64,000 nt of DNA from Euzebya rosea (lineage in GTDB: Bacteria > Actinomycetota > Nitriliruptoria > Euzebyales > Euzebyaceae). Below the pieces are notes generated by a model. The model ran no database searches and was not told the DNA's origin. It worked only from the letters and a program-made list of their open reading frames with translations. The translations under genes and the position numbers were made by a program. This document shows positions 17,912 to 25,817 of this stretch, one piece after another. How positions within the stretch are numbered: position 1 is the stretch's first letter; every line of letters begins with the position of its first letter. The stretch lies in NCBI RefSeq assembly GCF_003073135.1, contig NZ_PGDQ01000007.1, positions 1-64,000 of the forward strand, read 5' to 3'.

Positions 17912-18909
17912 CCGACGCAACACCAGTCCTGTCCGTCCGCGACCTCCGCGTCGCCTACGGCACCCCGGCAGGGATGCTGCACGCCGTCGACGGCGTCTCC
18001 ATCGACGTCGCCGCGGGTGAGTCCCTCGGCCTGGTCGGCGAGTCCGGCTGCGGCAAGTCCACGATGGGCAAGGCGCTGATGCAGCTGCTGCCGCCCGGTG
18101 CGGAGATGTCCGGCTCGGTGAAGCTGCAGGGGGAGGAGCTCGTCGGCATCAGCCCCCGCGCCCTCCGGAAGGTCCGGGGCGAGGACATGGCCCTGGTCTT
18201 CCAGGAACCCATGACTCGCCTCGACCCGCTCATGCGCGTCAGCGACCACTTCGTGGAGGCCATCCGGGCACACCGGCCGGGCACCAAGAAGGACGAGGCC
18301 CGGGCGATGGCCCGTGAGGCGCTGATGCAGATGGGCATCCCGCCCACCCGCGCCGACAACTACCCCCACGAGTTCTCCGGCGGCATGCGCCAGCGCATCA
18401 TGATCGCCCTCGGGATCGTCATGCGCCCCTACCTCGTCATCGCCGACGAGCCGACGACGGCGCTCGACGTCATCGTCGAGGCCCAGATCCTGGACCTGCT
18501 CGACCGCCTTCGCCGCGAGGAGGACCTCGGGCTGATCCTCATCACCCACAACCTCGGCATCGTCGCCGAGACCTGCGACCGGGTGGCGGTCATGTACGCC
18601 GGACGGATCGTCGAGGTCGGCCCGGTCGAGGAGGTCTTCACCGACCCCAAGCACCCCTACACCCAGGGGCTGCTGCGATCGGTCATCAGCGTCGACACCG
18701 AGGAGCTGGCGTCCATCGACGGCTTCCCGCCCAACCTGCTCGACCCCCCGACCGGGTGTCGGTTCGCCCCCCGCTGCGACCAGCGGTTCGAGCCGTGCAC
18801 CACCGTCGACCCGAGCCTCACGCCGGTCAGCGACGCCACCCGCGCGGCCTGCCTGCTGTACCCGGGTGCCGAAGCCGGCACCGACGCGACCCACGAGATG
18901 GCCCGATGA
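17908..18909 (+). CDS. Peptide ABC transporter ATP-binding protein, DppD/OppD type
   Basis: A 333-residue ATPase. Walker A GESGCGKSTMGK, Q-loop VFQEPM, signature SGGMRQRIMIA, Walker B LVIADEPTTALD and the H-loop ITHNLG are all intact. The C-terminal oligopeptide-type extension has the Cys pattern TGCRFAPRC ... EPC characteristic of OppD/DppD proteins, which in some members binds an iron-sulfur cluster. Starts and ends in 4-bp ATGA overlaps with its neighbours. Confidence 0.94.
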   Translation: MTDATPVLSVRDLRVAYGTPAGMLHAVDGVSIDVAAGESLGLVGESGCGKSTMGKALMQLLPPGAEMSGSVKLQGEELVGISPRALRKVRGEDMALVFQEPMTRLDPLMRVSDHFVEAIRAHRPGTKKDEARAMAREALMQMGIPPTRADNYPHEFSGGMRQRIMIALGIVMRPYLVIADEPTTALDVIVEAQILDLLDRLRREEDLGLILITHNLGIVAETCDRVAVMYAGRIVEVGPVEEVFTDPKHPYTQGLLRSVISVDTEELASIDGFPPNLLDPPTGCRFAPRCDQRFEPCTTVDPSLTPVSDATRAACLLYPGAEAGTDATHEMAR

Positions 18910-20246
18910 GCGTGACGTCACCCAGCGAGTCCCCCACGACCGGCACCCTCGACGACCCCACGCCCGGGGTCGACACCACCGACACCGACGGCATCCTGCT
19001 GCGGGTCCGCAACCTCCACACCCACTTCGGCACGTCCCACGGCATCTTCAGCCGCGGCGACAAGAAGGTCGTCAAGGCCGTCAACGACGTCAGCTTCGAC
19101 CTCAAGCAGGGCGACATCTTCGGCCTGGTGGGGGAGAGCGGCTCGGGCAAGACGACCCTCGGCCGCAGCATCCTCGGCCTGGCACCCGTGACCGACGGGG
19201 CGGTGTGGTGGCGGGGCCAGAACCTGGCCGAGCTGTCCGAGCGGCGCTTCCGGCCGCTGCGCCGGCAGATGGGCATGGTGTTCCAGGACCCCAACGCCTC
19301 GCTGAACCCCGCGATGACGATCGTGCAGGGCGTCGGCCACCCGCTGCGGATCCACGGCTTGGCCTCCAGCCGGGCGGAGGTGCGGACGAAGGTCGCCGCG
19401 ATGCTGGAGCGGTGCGGCCTGACCCCCGCGGAGCGGTACCTCGACAGCTATCCCGAGGACGTCTCGGGTGGCCAGAAGCAGCGCGTGGTGATCGCCCGGA
19501 CCCTCATCACCGAACCAGAGCTCGTCGTCGCCGACGAACCGGTCGCGGCGCTCGACATGTCCATCCGGGCCAAGGTGCTCGAGCTGATGCTCGACCTCAA
19601 GGACGAGCTGGGCCTGACCTACGTCTACATCACCCACGACCTGACCTCCGGCCGGTTCGTGTGCGACCAGATCGGGATCATGTACCTCGGCGAGCTCGTG
19701 GAGTGGGGCGACGCGGCGGCGATCTACGACGATCCGCAGCATCCCTACACCGACGCGTTGCTCGGCGCGGTCCCGCTGCCCGACCCGTCGCGCAAGGGGC
19801 GGGAGAAGAACCTGCCGTCCGGGGAGATCCCCGACGCGCTCGATCCCCCGTCGGGCTGCCAGTTCCACCCGCGGTGCCCCCGTGCCTTCGAGCCGTGCGG
19901 CTGGGAAGGCGACGACCTCGTCGACTTCCTCGAGCAGCGCTGGACCGAGGTGGACGCCGACACGTTCGAGAAGGAGATCGGGGCGACCGGGCCCCTGACT
20001 GCCGTGCGGACCAGCCGGCACGAGGCCCGGTTCACCGACGGCCACAACCCCGACCTGCTGGCGCTGATCGAGGACCTCAGGGCCTCGGACCGGCACCGGA
20101 TCTTCTCCGGGGTCTCCGACGTGGCGACCGAGGGGGGCGACGTCGTCGTCCGCTTCGGCGAGGGCCCGGCGCCGGCGCTGCAGCAGGTCCAGGGACGCAT
20201 GGTGGCCTGCCATCTGCACGGCATCGTCCGACGTCCCGGCGAGTGA
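18906..20246 (+). CDS. Peptide ABC transporter ATP-binding protein, DppF/OppF type, with C-terminal insertion
   Basis: A 446-residue ATPase, about 100 residues longer than common OppF proteins. Walker A GESGSGKTTLGR, Q-loop VFQDPN, signature SGGQKQRVVIA, Walker B VVADEPVAALD and H-loop ITHDLT are intact. After the Cys motif GCQFHPRCPRAFEPC there is an extra segment (about 340-430, rich in charged residues, beginning WEGDDLVDFLEQRW) before the usual end GRMVACHLHGI. The N-terminal 30 residues are Thr/Asp/Pro-rich. Last gene of the importer operon. Confidence 0.92.
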   Translation: MSVTSPSESPTTGTLDDPTPGVDTTDTDGILLRVRNLHTHFGTSHGIFSRGDKKVVKAVNDVSFDLKQGDIFGLVGESGSGKTTLGRSILGLAPVTDGAVWWRGQNLAELSERRFRPLRRQMGMVFQDPNASLNPAMTIVQGVGHPLRIHGLASSRAEVRTKVAAMLERCGLTPAERYLDSYPEDVSGGQKQRVVIARTLITEPELVVADEPVAALDMSIRAKVLELMLDLKDELGLTYVYITHDLTSGRFVCDQIGIMYLGELVEWGDAAAIYDDPQHPYTDALLGAVPLPDPSRKGREKNLPSGEIPDALDPPSGCQFHPRCPRAFEPCGWEGDDLVDFLEQRWTEVDADTFEKEIGATGPLTAVRTSRHEARFTDGHNPDLLALIEDLRASDRHRIFSGVSDVATEGGDVVVRFGEGPAPALQQVQGRMVACHLHGIVRRPGE

Positions 20247-20258
20247 ACCGCCGACTCG

Positions 20259-20280
20259 GAGTTGACGTGGGCGTCAACTC
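20259..20280. promoter_or_regulatory. Palindromic operator overlapping the -35 of the TetR gene
   Basis: GAGTTGACG (20259-20267) and CGTCAACTC (20272-20280) form a perfect 9-bp inverted repeat with a 4-bp spacer. TTGACG inside it is a good -35; 17 bp on is AGGATC (20285-20290) as a -10. The transcript would start at or within a few bases of GTG 20296, so the repressor probably regulates itself and its mRNA is leaderless or nearly so. Confidence 0.7.
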
Positions 20281-20295
20281 TGGCAGGATCAAGGC

Positions 20296-20940
20296 GTGAT
20301 CGATCCCCAGCACGTGACCCCGCGCGGCCGCAAGACCATGGCCAAGCTGCGCGTGGCCGCGCAGGAGGCGTTCGCCGACCTCGGCTGGCAGGAGACCCGG
20401 GTCCAGGACATCGCCGAACGGGCGGGTGTCAGCCACGGGACGTTCTACACCTACTACGAGAACCGGTCGGCGATCCTCATCGACCTCGTCACCGACACGA
20501 TGGCGGCCTTCATCAACCTCGTGTCGGAGCCGTGGGAGAGCGAGGACCCGCGGGCGGAGGTCGAGCGGATCGTGGGCGGTGTGCTCGACACCTACTCCGC
20601 CGACGCAGCGGTCATGAAGACGTGGATGCAGGCCTCGCGGGAGGACGCGGAGTTCGGCGAGCTGTACCTGGACCTGCGGCAGCGGTTCGTCGACCGCATC
20701 ACCGAGCAGCTCGACCTGGTCACCGATGCGGCGGGACGCCGCAGCAAGGTCCCGCCGCCGGAGACCGTGGCCTCCGTCCTCGCTGCCATGGTGGAGCACT
20801 TCGCCTACTGCCGGACGGTCCTGGGCGAGCAGCACAGCCGCGAGGCCGCGCTGGATGCCCTGCTCATGGTGTGGGGCGGCGCGATCAACGGGATGGCCGG
20901 GTTCGAGATCATCGACACCGCCCCCCGCCACGCCATCTGA
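20296..20940 (+). CDS. TetR-family transcriptional regulator
   Basis: A 214-residue regulator starting at GTG. The N-terminal helix-turn-helix (AAQEAFADLGWQETRVQDIAERAGVSHGTFYTYYENRSAIL) is canonical. The C-terminal ligand domain resembles the TetR_C groups of actinobacterial fatty-acid and steroid regulators only loosely. The operator palindrome 16-37 bp before the start indicates autoregulation. It lies 49 bp after the peptide importer in the same direction, so it might also control that operon, but I saw no copy of its palindrome upstream of 13856. Confidence 0.9.
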   Translation: MIDPQHVTPRGRKTMAKLRVAAQEAFADLGWQETRVQDIAERAGVSHGTFYTYYENRSAILIDLVTDTMAAFINLVSEPWESEDPRAEVERIVGGVLDTYSADAAVMKTWMQASREDAEFGELYLDLRQRFVDRITEQLDLVTDAAGRRSKVPPPETVASVLAAMVEHFAYCRTVLGEQHSREAALDALLMVWGGAINGMAGFEIIDTAPRHAI

Positions 20941-20994
20941 GCCGACCTGCCGGCGCGGTGCGAGGGGTGCGTCGTCCGGCCGACGGCCCGCTGG

Positions 20995-21000
20995 TAGGGT
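20995..21000 (+). promoter_or_regulatory. Putative -10 box (TAGGGT) for the HNH gene
   Basis: TAGGGT, the same hexamer that precedes several other genes in this window, lies about 74 bp before TTG 21074. Confidence 0.35.
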
Positions 21001-21073
21001 GACCGCGACCGGAACCGGACCGATCGTCCGCTGCCAGGGCGGGCCTCGGGGACGGCTGGTCGGAGGTGAACGG

Positions 21074-21676
21074 TTGAGTGCGCTGATTGCCCCCCACCCC
21101 GCGCCCCACGGGACGCGGGAGTCGCCATCGCCTCCGCCCGTGGCGCCCACCAGCGGGCCGGGCAAGGCCCTCGTGCTCAACGCCTCGATGGAACCCCTGT
21201 GCGTGGTCAGCGGTCGACGCGCCCTCGTCCTGCTGCTGACCGGCAAGGCCGACATGGTCCACGAGGGGGTGCATGTCTTCCACAGCGAACGCCTCGACCT
21301 GTCCGTCCCCTCGGTCGTCCAGCTCCGCCGATACGTACGGGTGCCGTACCGCCGGCGGGCCACCCTGACGCGTCGCGGCGTGTTCATACGCGACGGCCAC
21401 ACGTGCCAGTACTGCGGTGCCCCCGCAGAGAACATCGACCACGTCCACCCACGAAGCCGCAGCGGCGCGCACGAGTGGGAGAACGTGGTCGCTGCATGCA
21501 TGCGGTGCAACTCCCGCAAGGGCGACCGGACCCCTTCCGAGGCGGGGATGGCGCTCGTCCGCCAGCCGTTCGCCCCCCGGGCGGCTTTCTGGATGGTGGT
21601 CGCGGTGGGCCGGGTCCGGCCCGAGTGGGAGGTCTACCTCGGCGACGTGCACCGCCCGGAGCGCGCGGCGAGCTGA
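21074..21676 (+). CDS. HNH endonuclease family protein
   Basis: A 200-residue protein. The start is decided by GGAGGTGA (21062-21069), which sits ideally for TTG 21074; longer frames upstream lack a ribosome site. The C-terminal half has the HNH fold with paired zinc-binding Cys: CQYCGAP, IDHVHPRSRSG and NVVAACMRCNSRKGDRTP. The N-terminal half (LVLNASMEPLCVVSGRRALVLLLTGKADMV) is typical of the small chromosomal HNH proteins widespread in actinobacteria, whose role is uncertain. It is probably a housekeeping DNA-processing protein rather than a homing enzyme, as there is no intron or mobile element near. Confidence 0.9.
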   Translation: MSALIAPHPAPHGTRESPSPPPVAPTSGPGKALVLNASMEPLCVVSGRRALVLLLTGKADMVHEGVHVFHSERLDLSVPSVVQLRRYVRVPYRRRATLTRRGVFIRDGHTCQYCGAPAENIDHVHPRSRSGAHEWENVVAACMRCNSRKGDRTPSEAGMALVRQPFAPRAAFWMVVAVGRVRPEWEVYLGDVHRPERAAS

Positions 21677-21768
21677 CCCCGGGATCCTCGGGGCCGGGCA
21701 GGAATCCGGGGTGCTGGGGTCGAACGTGTCCGACAACCCCCATCGTCGGATACCCGGGAGCCATCCCC

Positions 21769-23709
21769 TTGCATCGTTCCAGTCGCCGCCAGTTCCTCCG
21801 CACCGCAGGCCTCACCGCCGGGGCCCTCGGCGTGGGCCTCGCCGGGCCAGCCAGCGCCCTCGGCGCCCTCGACAGCACCGGCACCGACCGTGCCGCCATG
21901 CTGGCCGGTGAGCCCCTCCGCATGGCCCGGGTCTGGTTGGCCCCTGACACCGCGCACCTCGTCGACGGCCTCGACGACACCCACCGCTCGTTCGGTGACG
22001 GGTCCTACGAGTTCCTGCTGTGGCCCGGAGACCTGGGCCGTCTGCTCCAGACCGGCCTGCGGTTCGAGATCACCGTCGAGGATGTCGTCGCCCGGGACCG
22101 TGCCCGGTCCGACTCCAGCGCGGCGCGGACCGTCGACCTGCAGCCCGGTGAGACGGCGACGGGGGAGTACCGCCGCCTGGCCGACTACAACGCCGACATG
22201 CAGGCGCTGGCCGACGACAACCCCGGGCTGGTCAAGCTCATCGAGCTGCCCTACAAGTCCATCGAGGAACGGACGGTCTACGGCCTGGAGATCTGCACCG
22301 ACGTCGACCGCAACGACGGCCGTCCCGTCTTCTACAACGACGGCGTGCACCACGCCCGCGAGTGGCCGGCCGGTGAGGTGCCGATCATGTGGGCCCACGA
22401 CCTCGTCGAGAGCTACCGCGCTGACGAGGCCGGTGAGGCAGACGCTGCCCAGAAGCGGATCGCCAACCTGGTCCGCAAGGTGCGCAACGTCATCGTCCCG
22501 ATCGTCAACGTCGACGGCTTCCACTTCTCCCGCGAGTTCCCCGTCGAGGCCGGGACCCACCAGGTCGGCGTCAGCATCCCGATCCTCGGCGGCAACTCCG
22601 CGACGGCGGCAGGCAACGGGTTCGGGCAGTACTGGCGCAAGAACCGCCGCCAGCTGACCGACGGTGGGATCGCCCGGGAGCAGAACGCCCCCGACGGCCT
22701 GACCGCCTACGGCGTCGACCCCAACCGCAACTACTCCTACCAGTGGGGCGGCAGCGGCTCGTCGAACTCCGAGACCAGCGGCACCTACCGCGGCGAAGCA
22801 CCGTTCAGCGAGCCGGAGAGCCGCAACGTCCAGTGGGTGCACCAGACCTACCAGTGCCTGACCGAGATCACCCATCACACCTCCGGCGACCTCGTCCTGT
22901 GGGCGTGGGGCGACACCTCCGCAGACGCGCCCGACGACGTGCTCCTGGCCCGCCTCGGCATCGCCTCGACGTTCTACAACGGCTACCAGCCGACGAAGTC
23001 GATCGACCTGTACGTGACCACGGGGACCTGCTCGGACTACACCTACGGCACGTGGGGGTCCATCAGCTACACCTTCGAGCACGCGGGTGACTCCTTCCAC
23101 CCGGGGTACGGCACGACGGTCCCGGCGATGTACGCCAAGAACCGCGAGGCGCTGACGTTGCTGGCCGAGGTCGTCTGCCTCGAGCCGGCGGACCGCGGCC
23201 TGCTGCGCGACGAGGTGGCCGCCAACGACGGGCTGCGCGACGCCCTCCAGGGCGAGTTCTCCCGTGTCATCGAGGGTCGCCTGTACGAGTACTCCACCGA
23301 CGCCGACCGCGTGGTCGACCTCGATGCCCGCTACCACTGCGTCCTCACCGGCCGCCTGGTCGACGGCGACGGCAACCCCGTGTCGGGCACGGTGCAGGTC
23401 GAGAAGGACTTCAAGAACTTCCTCTGGTTCCTCGGCGGCGGGCAGAACCCGCTGGAGACGAGCCACTGGCCCGAGCAGGGCCTGTGGAGCATCGACGTCG
23501 GCGAGGACGGGACGTTCCGCTGGTACGTCAACCCCTCCAGCCGTCCGGCCTACGCCGACGACCCCACGTTCAACGACGAGGAGCTGTACACCGTCACCTT
23601 CAGGACGGGAAACGCACCAGCCGCTGGCCAGGCCCGAACGGTGGCCGCTCGCGAGCTGACGTTGCGTCGCGGTCAGGTCCACGACTTCGGCGACGTCGTC
23701 GTCGCCTGA
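21769..23709 (+). CDS. Exported M14-family zinc carboxypeptidase (first of two paralogs)
   Basis: A 646-residue protein starting at TTG 21769; GGGAG lies 8 bases upstream and the paralog downstream begins with the same MHRSSRR. The Tat-type signal is SRRQFLRTAG followed by a hydrophobic stretch ending PASA. M14 residues: zinc ligands His195 and Glu198 (HHAREWP) and His370 (THHTSG), substrate-binding NRNYSYQWGG and YRGEAPFSEPE, catalytic Glu437 (YTFEHAG). The last 130 residues form a beta-sandwich-like module starting near CVLTGRLVDGDGNPV. It should remove C-terminal residues from peptides outside the cell, a possible feed for the peptide importer upstream. Confidence 0.92.
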   Translation: MHRSSRRQFLRTAGLTAGALGVGLAGPASALGALDSTGTDRAAMLAGEPLRMARVWLAPDTAHLVDGLDDTHRSFGDGSYEFLLWPGDLGRLLQTGLRFEITVEDVVARDRARSDSSAARTVDLQPGETATGEYRRLADYNADMQALADDNPGLVKLIELPYKSIEERTVYGLEICTDVDRNDGRPVFYNDGVHHAREWPAGEVPIMWAHDLVESYRADEAGEADAAQKRIANLVRKVRNVIVPIVNVDGFHFSREFPVEAGTHQVGVSIPILGGNSATAAGNGFGQYWRKNRRQLTDGGIAREQNAPDGLTAYGVDPNRNYSYQWGGSGSSNSETSGTYRGEAPFSEPESRNVQWVHQTYQCLTEITHHTSGDLVLWAWGDTSADAPDDVLLARLGIASTFYNGYQPTKSIDLYVTTGTCSDYTYGTWGSISYTFEHAGDSFHPGYGTTVPAMYAKNREALTLLAEVVCLEPADRGLLRDEVAANDGLRDALQGEFSRVIEGRLYEYSTDADRVVDLDARYHCVLTGRLVDGDGNPVSGTVQVEKDFKNFLWFLGGGQNPLETSHWPEQGLWSIDVGEDGTFRWYVNPSSRPAYADDPTFNDEELYTVTFRTGNAPAAGQARTVAARELTLRRGQVHDFGDVVVA

Positions 23710-23861
23710 TCCGATCCCCCACCACGATGGCCGGTCCCCACCGGGGCCGGCTGTCGTCGTTCCGGGATGTTCCTGACCGGATTCGTTGACGCGGAGGAGG
23801 AATCCCCGGCCCCCGCGTCGAACTGCTCGGGCACGACCCGTCCAACCCTGGAGAACTGCTC

Positions 23862-25790
23862 GTGCATCGCTCGTCCCGTCGTCACTTCCTTCGCACCTCA
23901 GGCCTCGGTGCTGGTGCGCTCGCCGTCGGCGTCGGCGTCGGCGTCGCCGGCCCGGCCGCGGCCCTCGACGCCCTCGCCACCGACCGGATCGCCACCGCCA
24001 GCGAGCTGCCGCTGCAGCTGGCCCGCGTCTGGGTCACCCGCGAGAACGCCCACCTGATCGGCGAGCTCGACGACACCCACAACGTCTTCGACGACGGGTC
24101 CGTGGAGATCCTGCTGTGGCCGGGCGACCTGGGACGCCTGATCCTCACGGGCCTGCCCTACGAGATCACCGTCACCGACCTCGCCAAGCGCGACGCCGAG
24201 GAGTGGGCGGCAGCCCCTGCACGCTCGGCCACGCTCAAGCCGCAGCCGGGCGAGACCGACGGTGGCTACCGCAACCTCGCCATGCACAACGCCGACATGC
24301 AGATGCTGGCCAGCGAGAACCCCGACATCTGCAAGCTCCTCGAGCTGCCGTTCACGTCCCTGCAGGGACGGACCGTCTACGGGCTGGAGATCTGCACCGA
24401 CGTCGAGCGCAACGACGGCCGGCCCGTCTACTACAACGACGGCGTGCACCACGCCCGCGAGTGGCCGGCGGCCGAGATGCCGATCATGTGGGCCTTCGAC
24501 CTGATCGACTCCTACCGGCGGGCCACCGGCGAATCGCAGCGCGCCTACTCCTCCAGCGAGCCCGACCCCCAGGACGCCCGCATGCGGGCGATCGTGGAGA
24601 AGTGCCGCAACATCATCGTCCCCGTCGTGAACCCCGACGGCTACGACTACTCCCGCACCGGTCCTGCCGGCACCGGCCGTGACGTGGCCGACACCTCGCT
24701 GACGGGCCTCGCCCCCGGTGCGTCCATGCAGTACTGGCGCAAGAACATGCGCGGCGCCCGAGTGGCCGGCAGCTCCTTCAACCCCGGCTTCGAGCACCAG
24801 ATCCCGCAGAACGGCGTGCTGCCCACCACGCCCGGTGCCCTGGGCGTGGACTGCAACCGCAACTACTCCTACCGCTGGGGCGGCAACGGGTCCTCCGCCA
24901 GCCTCAACTCCGAGACCTACCGCGGCCACGAGCCGTTCTCCGAGCCGGAGTCCCGCAACGTCCAGTGGATCCACCAGACCTGGCAGTGCGTGGCGGGCAT
25001 CACCCACCACACCTCCGGCAACCTGGTGCTGTGGGCCTGGGGCGACACCCACGACGACGCCCCCGACGACACGCTGCTGGCACGCATCGGCTTCGCCAGC
25101 GGCCACTTCAACGGGTACCGGCCCACCAAGTCCATCGACCTGTACGTCACCACGGGCACCTGCTCGGACTACACCTACGGCACCTTCGGCTCGATCTCCT
25201 ACACCTTCGAGCACGCCGGATCGAGCTTCCACCCCCGCTACGACAGCGTCGTCCCGCAGTTCTACGCCAACAACCGCGAAGCCCTCATGATGATGGTCGA
25301 GCTGGTCTGCTTCGGCAACGAGGACCGGGGCTTCCTGCACCAGGCAATCGCGTCGGACTCCGACCTGGACCTGTACCTCAACAGGCCGTTCCAGGAGGAG
25401 ATCTCCAACACCGACTACGACTACCGAAACGCGTTCATCGACGTGACGGCACGCCACAACTGCGTGGTGAAGGGCCAGCTGGTCGATGGGCAGGGCAACG
25501 GCGTCAAGGGGCTCGTGTCCAACATCAAGGCGTTCCAGAACCCGCTGTCGCCCGGCAACCCGATCAGCCAGGAGACCTGGGGCGAGATGTGGAACTCGAC
25601 CATCGAGACCGACGAGGACGGCGTCTTCGAGTGGACGGTCTACCCGACCACCCGCCCGGCCCTGGAGTTCGTCGGCCAGGAGGAGCGCGTGACCATCCGG
25701 GCGGAACGGCCCGACGGATCGGGCGCCACCGAGCAGCTGGTGTACCTGTCCCGCGGTGACGTGCAGGACCTCGGCACCATCACCGTCTGA
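23862..25790 (+). CDS. Exported M14-family zinc carboxypeptidase (second paralog)
   Basis: A 642-residue protein from GTG 23862 with GGAGA upstream. Tat signal SRRHFLRTSG and a hydrophobic stretch ending GPAAA. Same organisation and near-identical active-site segments as the preceding gene (HHAREWP, NRNYSYRWGG, YRGHEPFSEPE, THHTSGN, YTFEHAG), clearly a tandem duplication that has diverged elsewhere, including insertions at about residues 225-240 and 270-300 and in the C-terminal domain. The 152-bp spacer has no convincing terminator, so the two may share a transcript. Different substrate preference is plausible but unproven. Confidence 0.92.
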   Translation: MHRSSRRHFLRTSGLGAGALAVGVGVGVAGPAAALDALATDRIATASELPLQLARVWVTRENAHLIGELDDTHNVFDDGSVEILLWPGDLGRLILTGLPYEITVTDLAKRDAEEWAAAPARSATLKPQPGETDGGYRNLAMHNADMQMLASENPDICKLLELPFTSLQGRTVYGLEICTDVERNDGRPVYYNDGVHHAREWPAAEMPIMWAFDLIDSYRRATGESQRAYSSSEPDPQDARMRAIVEKCRNIIVPVVNPDGYDYSRTGPAGTGRDVADTSLTGLAPGASMQYWRKNMRGARVAGSSFNPGFEHQIPQNGVLPTTPGALGVDCNRNYSYRWGGNGSSASLNSETYRGHEPFSEPESRNVQWIHQTWQCVAGITHHTSGNLVLWAWGDTHDDAPDDTLLARIGFASGHFNGYRPTKSIDLYVTTGTCSDYTYGTFGSISYTFEHAGSSFHPRYDSVVPQFYANNREALMMMVELVCFGNEDRGFLHQAIASDSDLDLYLNRPFQEEISNTDYDYRNAFIDVTARHNCVVKGQLVDGQGNGVKGLVSNIKAFQNPLSPGNPISQETWGEMWNSTIETDEDGVFEWTVYPTTRPALEFVGQEERVTIRAERPDGSGATEQLVYLSRGDVQDLGTITV

Positions 25791-25802
25791 GGCAACCACG
25801 GG

Positions 25803-25808
25803 TAGGGT
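25803..25808 (+). promoter_or_regulatory. TAGGGT box 9 bases before the decarboxylase start
   Basis: TAGGGT followed by nine bases and ATG 25818. This spacing places the transcription start at or next to the start codon, consistent with a leaderless mRNA. Confidence 0.5.
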
Positions 25809-25817
25809 CGGCGCGCG

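Noticed and set aside
20296-20940. TetR protein as regulator of the upstream peptide importer
   Set aside because: Its palindrome (GAGTTGACG arms) was not seen at the importer promoter, which has a different palindrome. Left open but not claimed.
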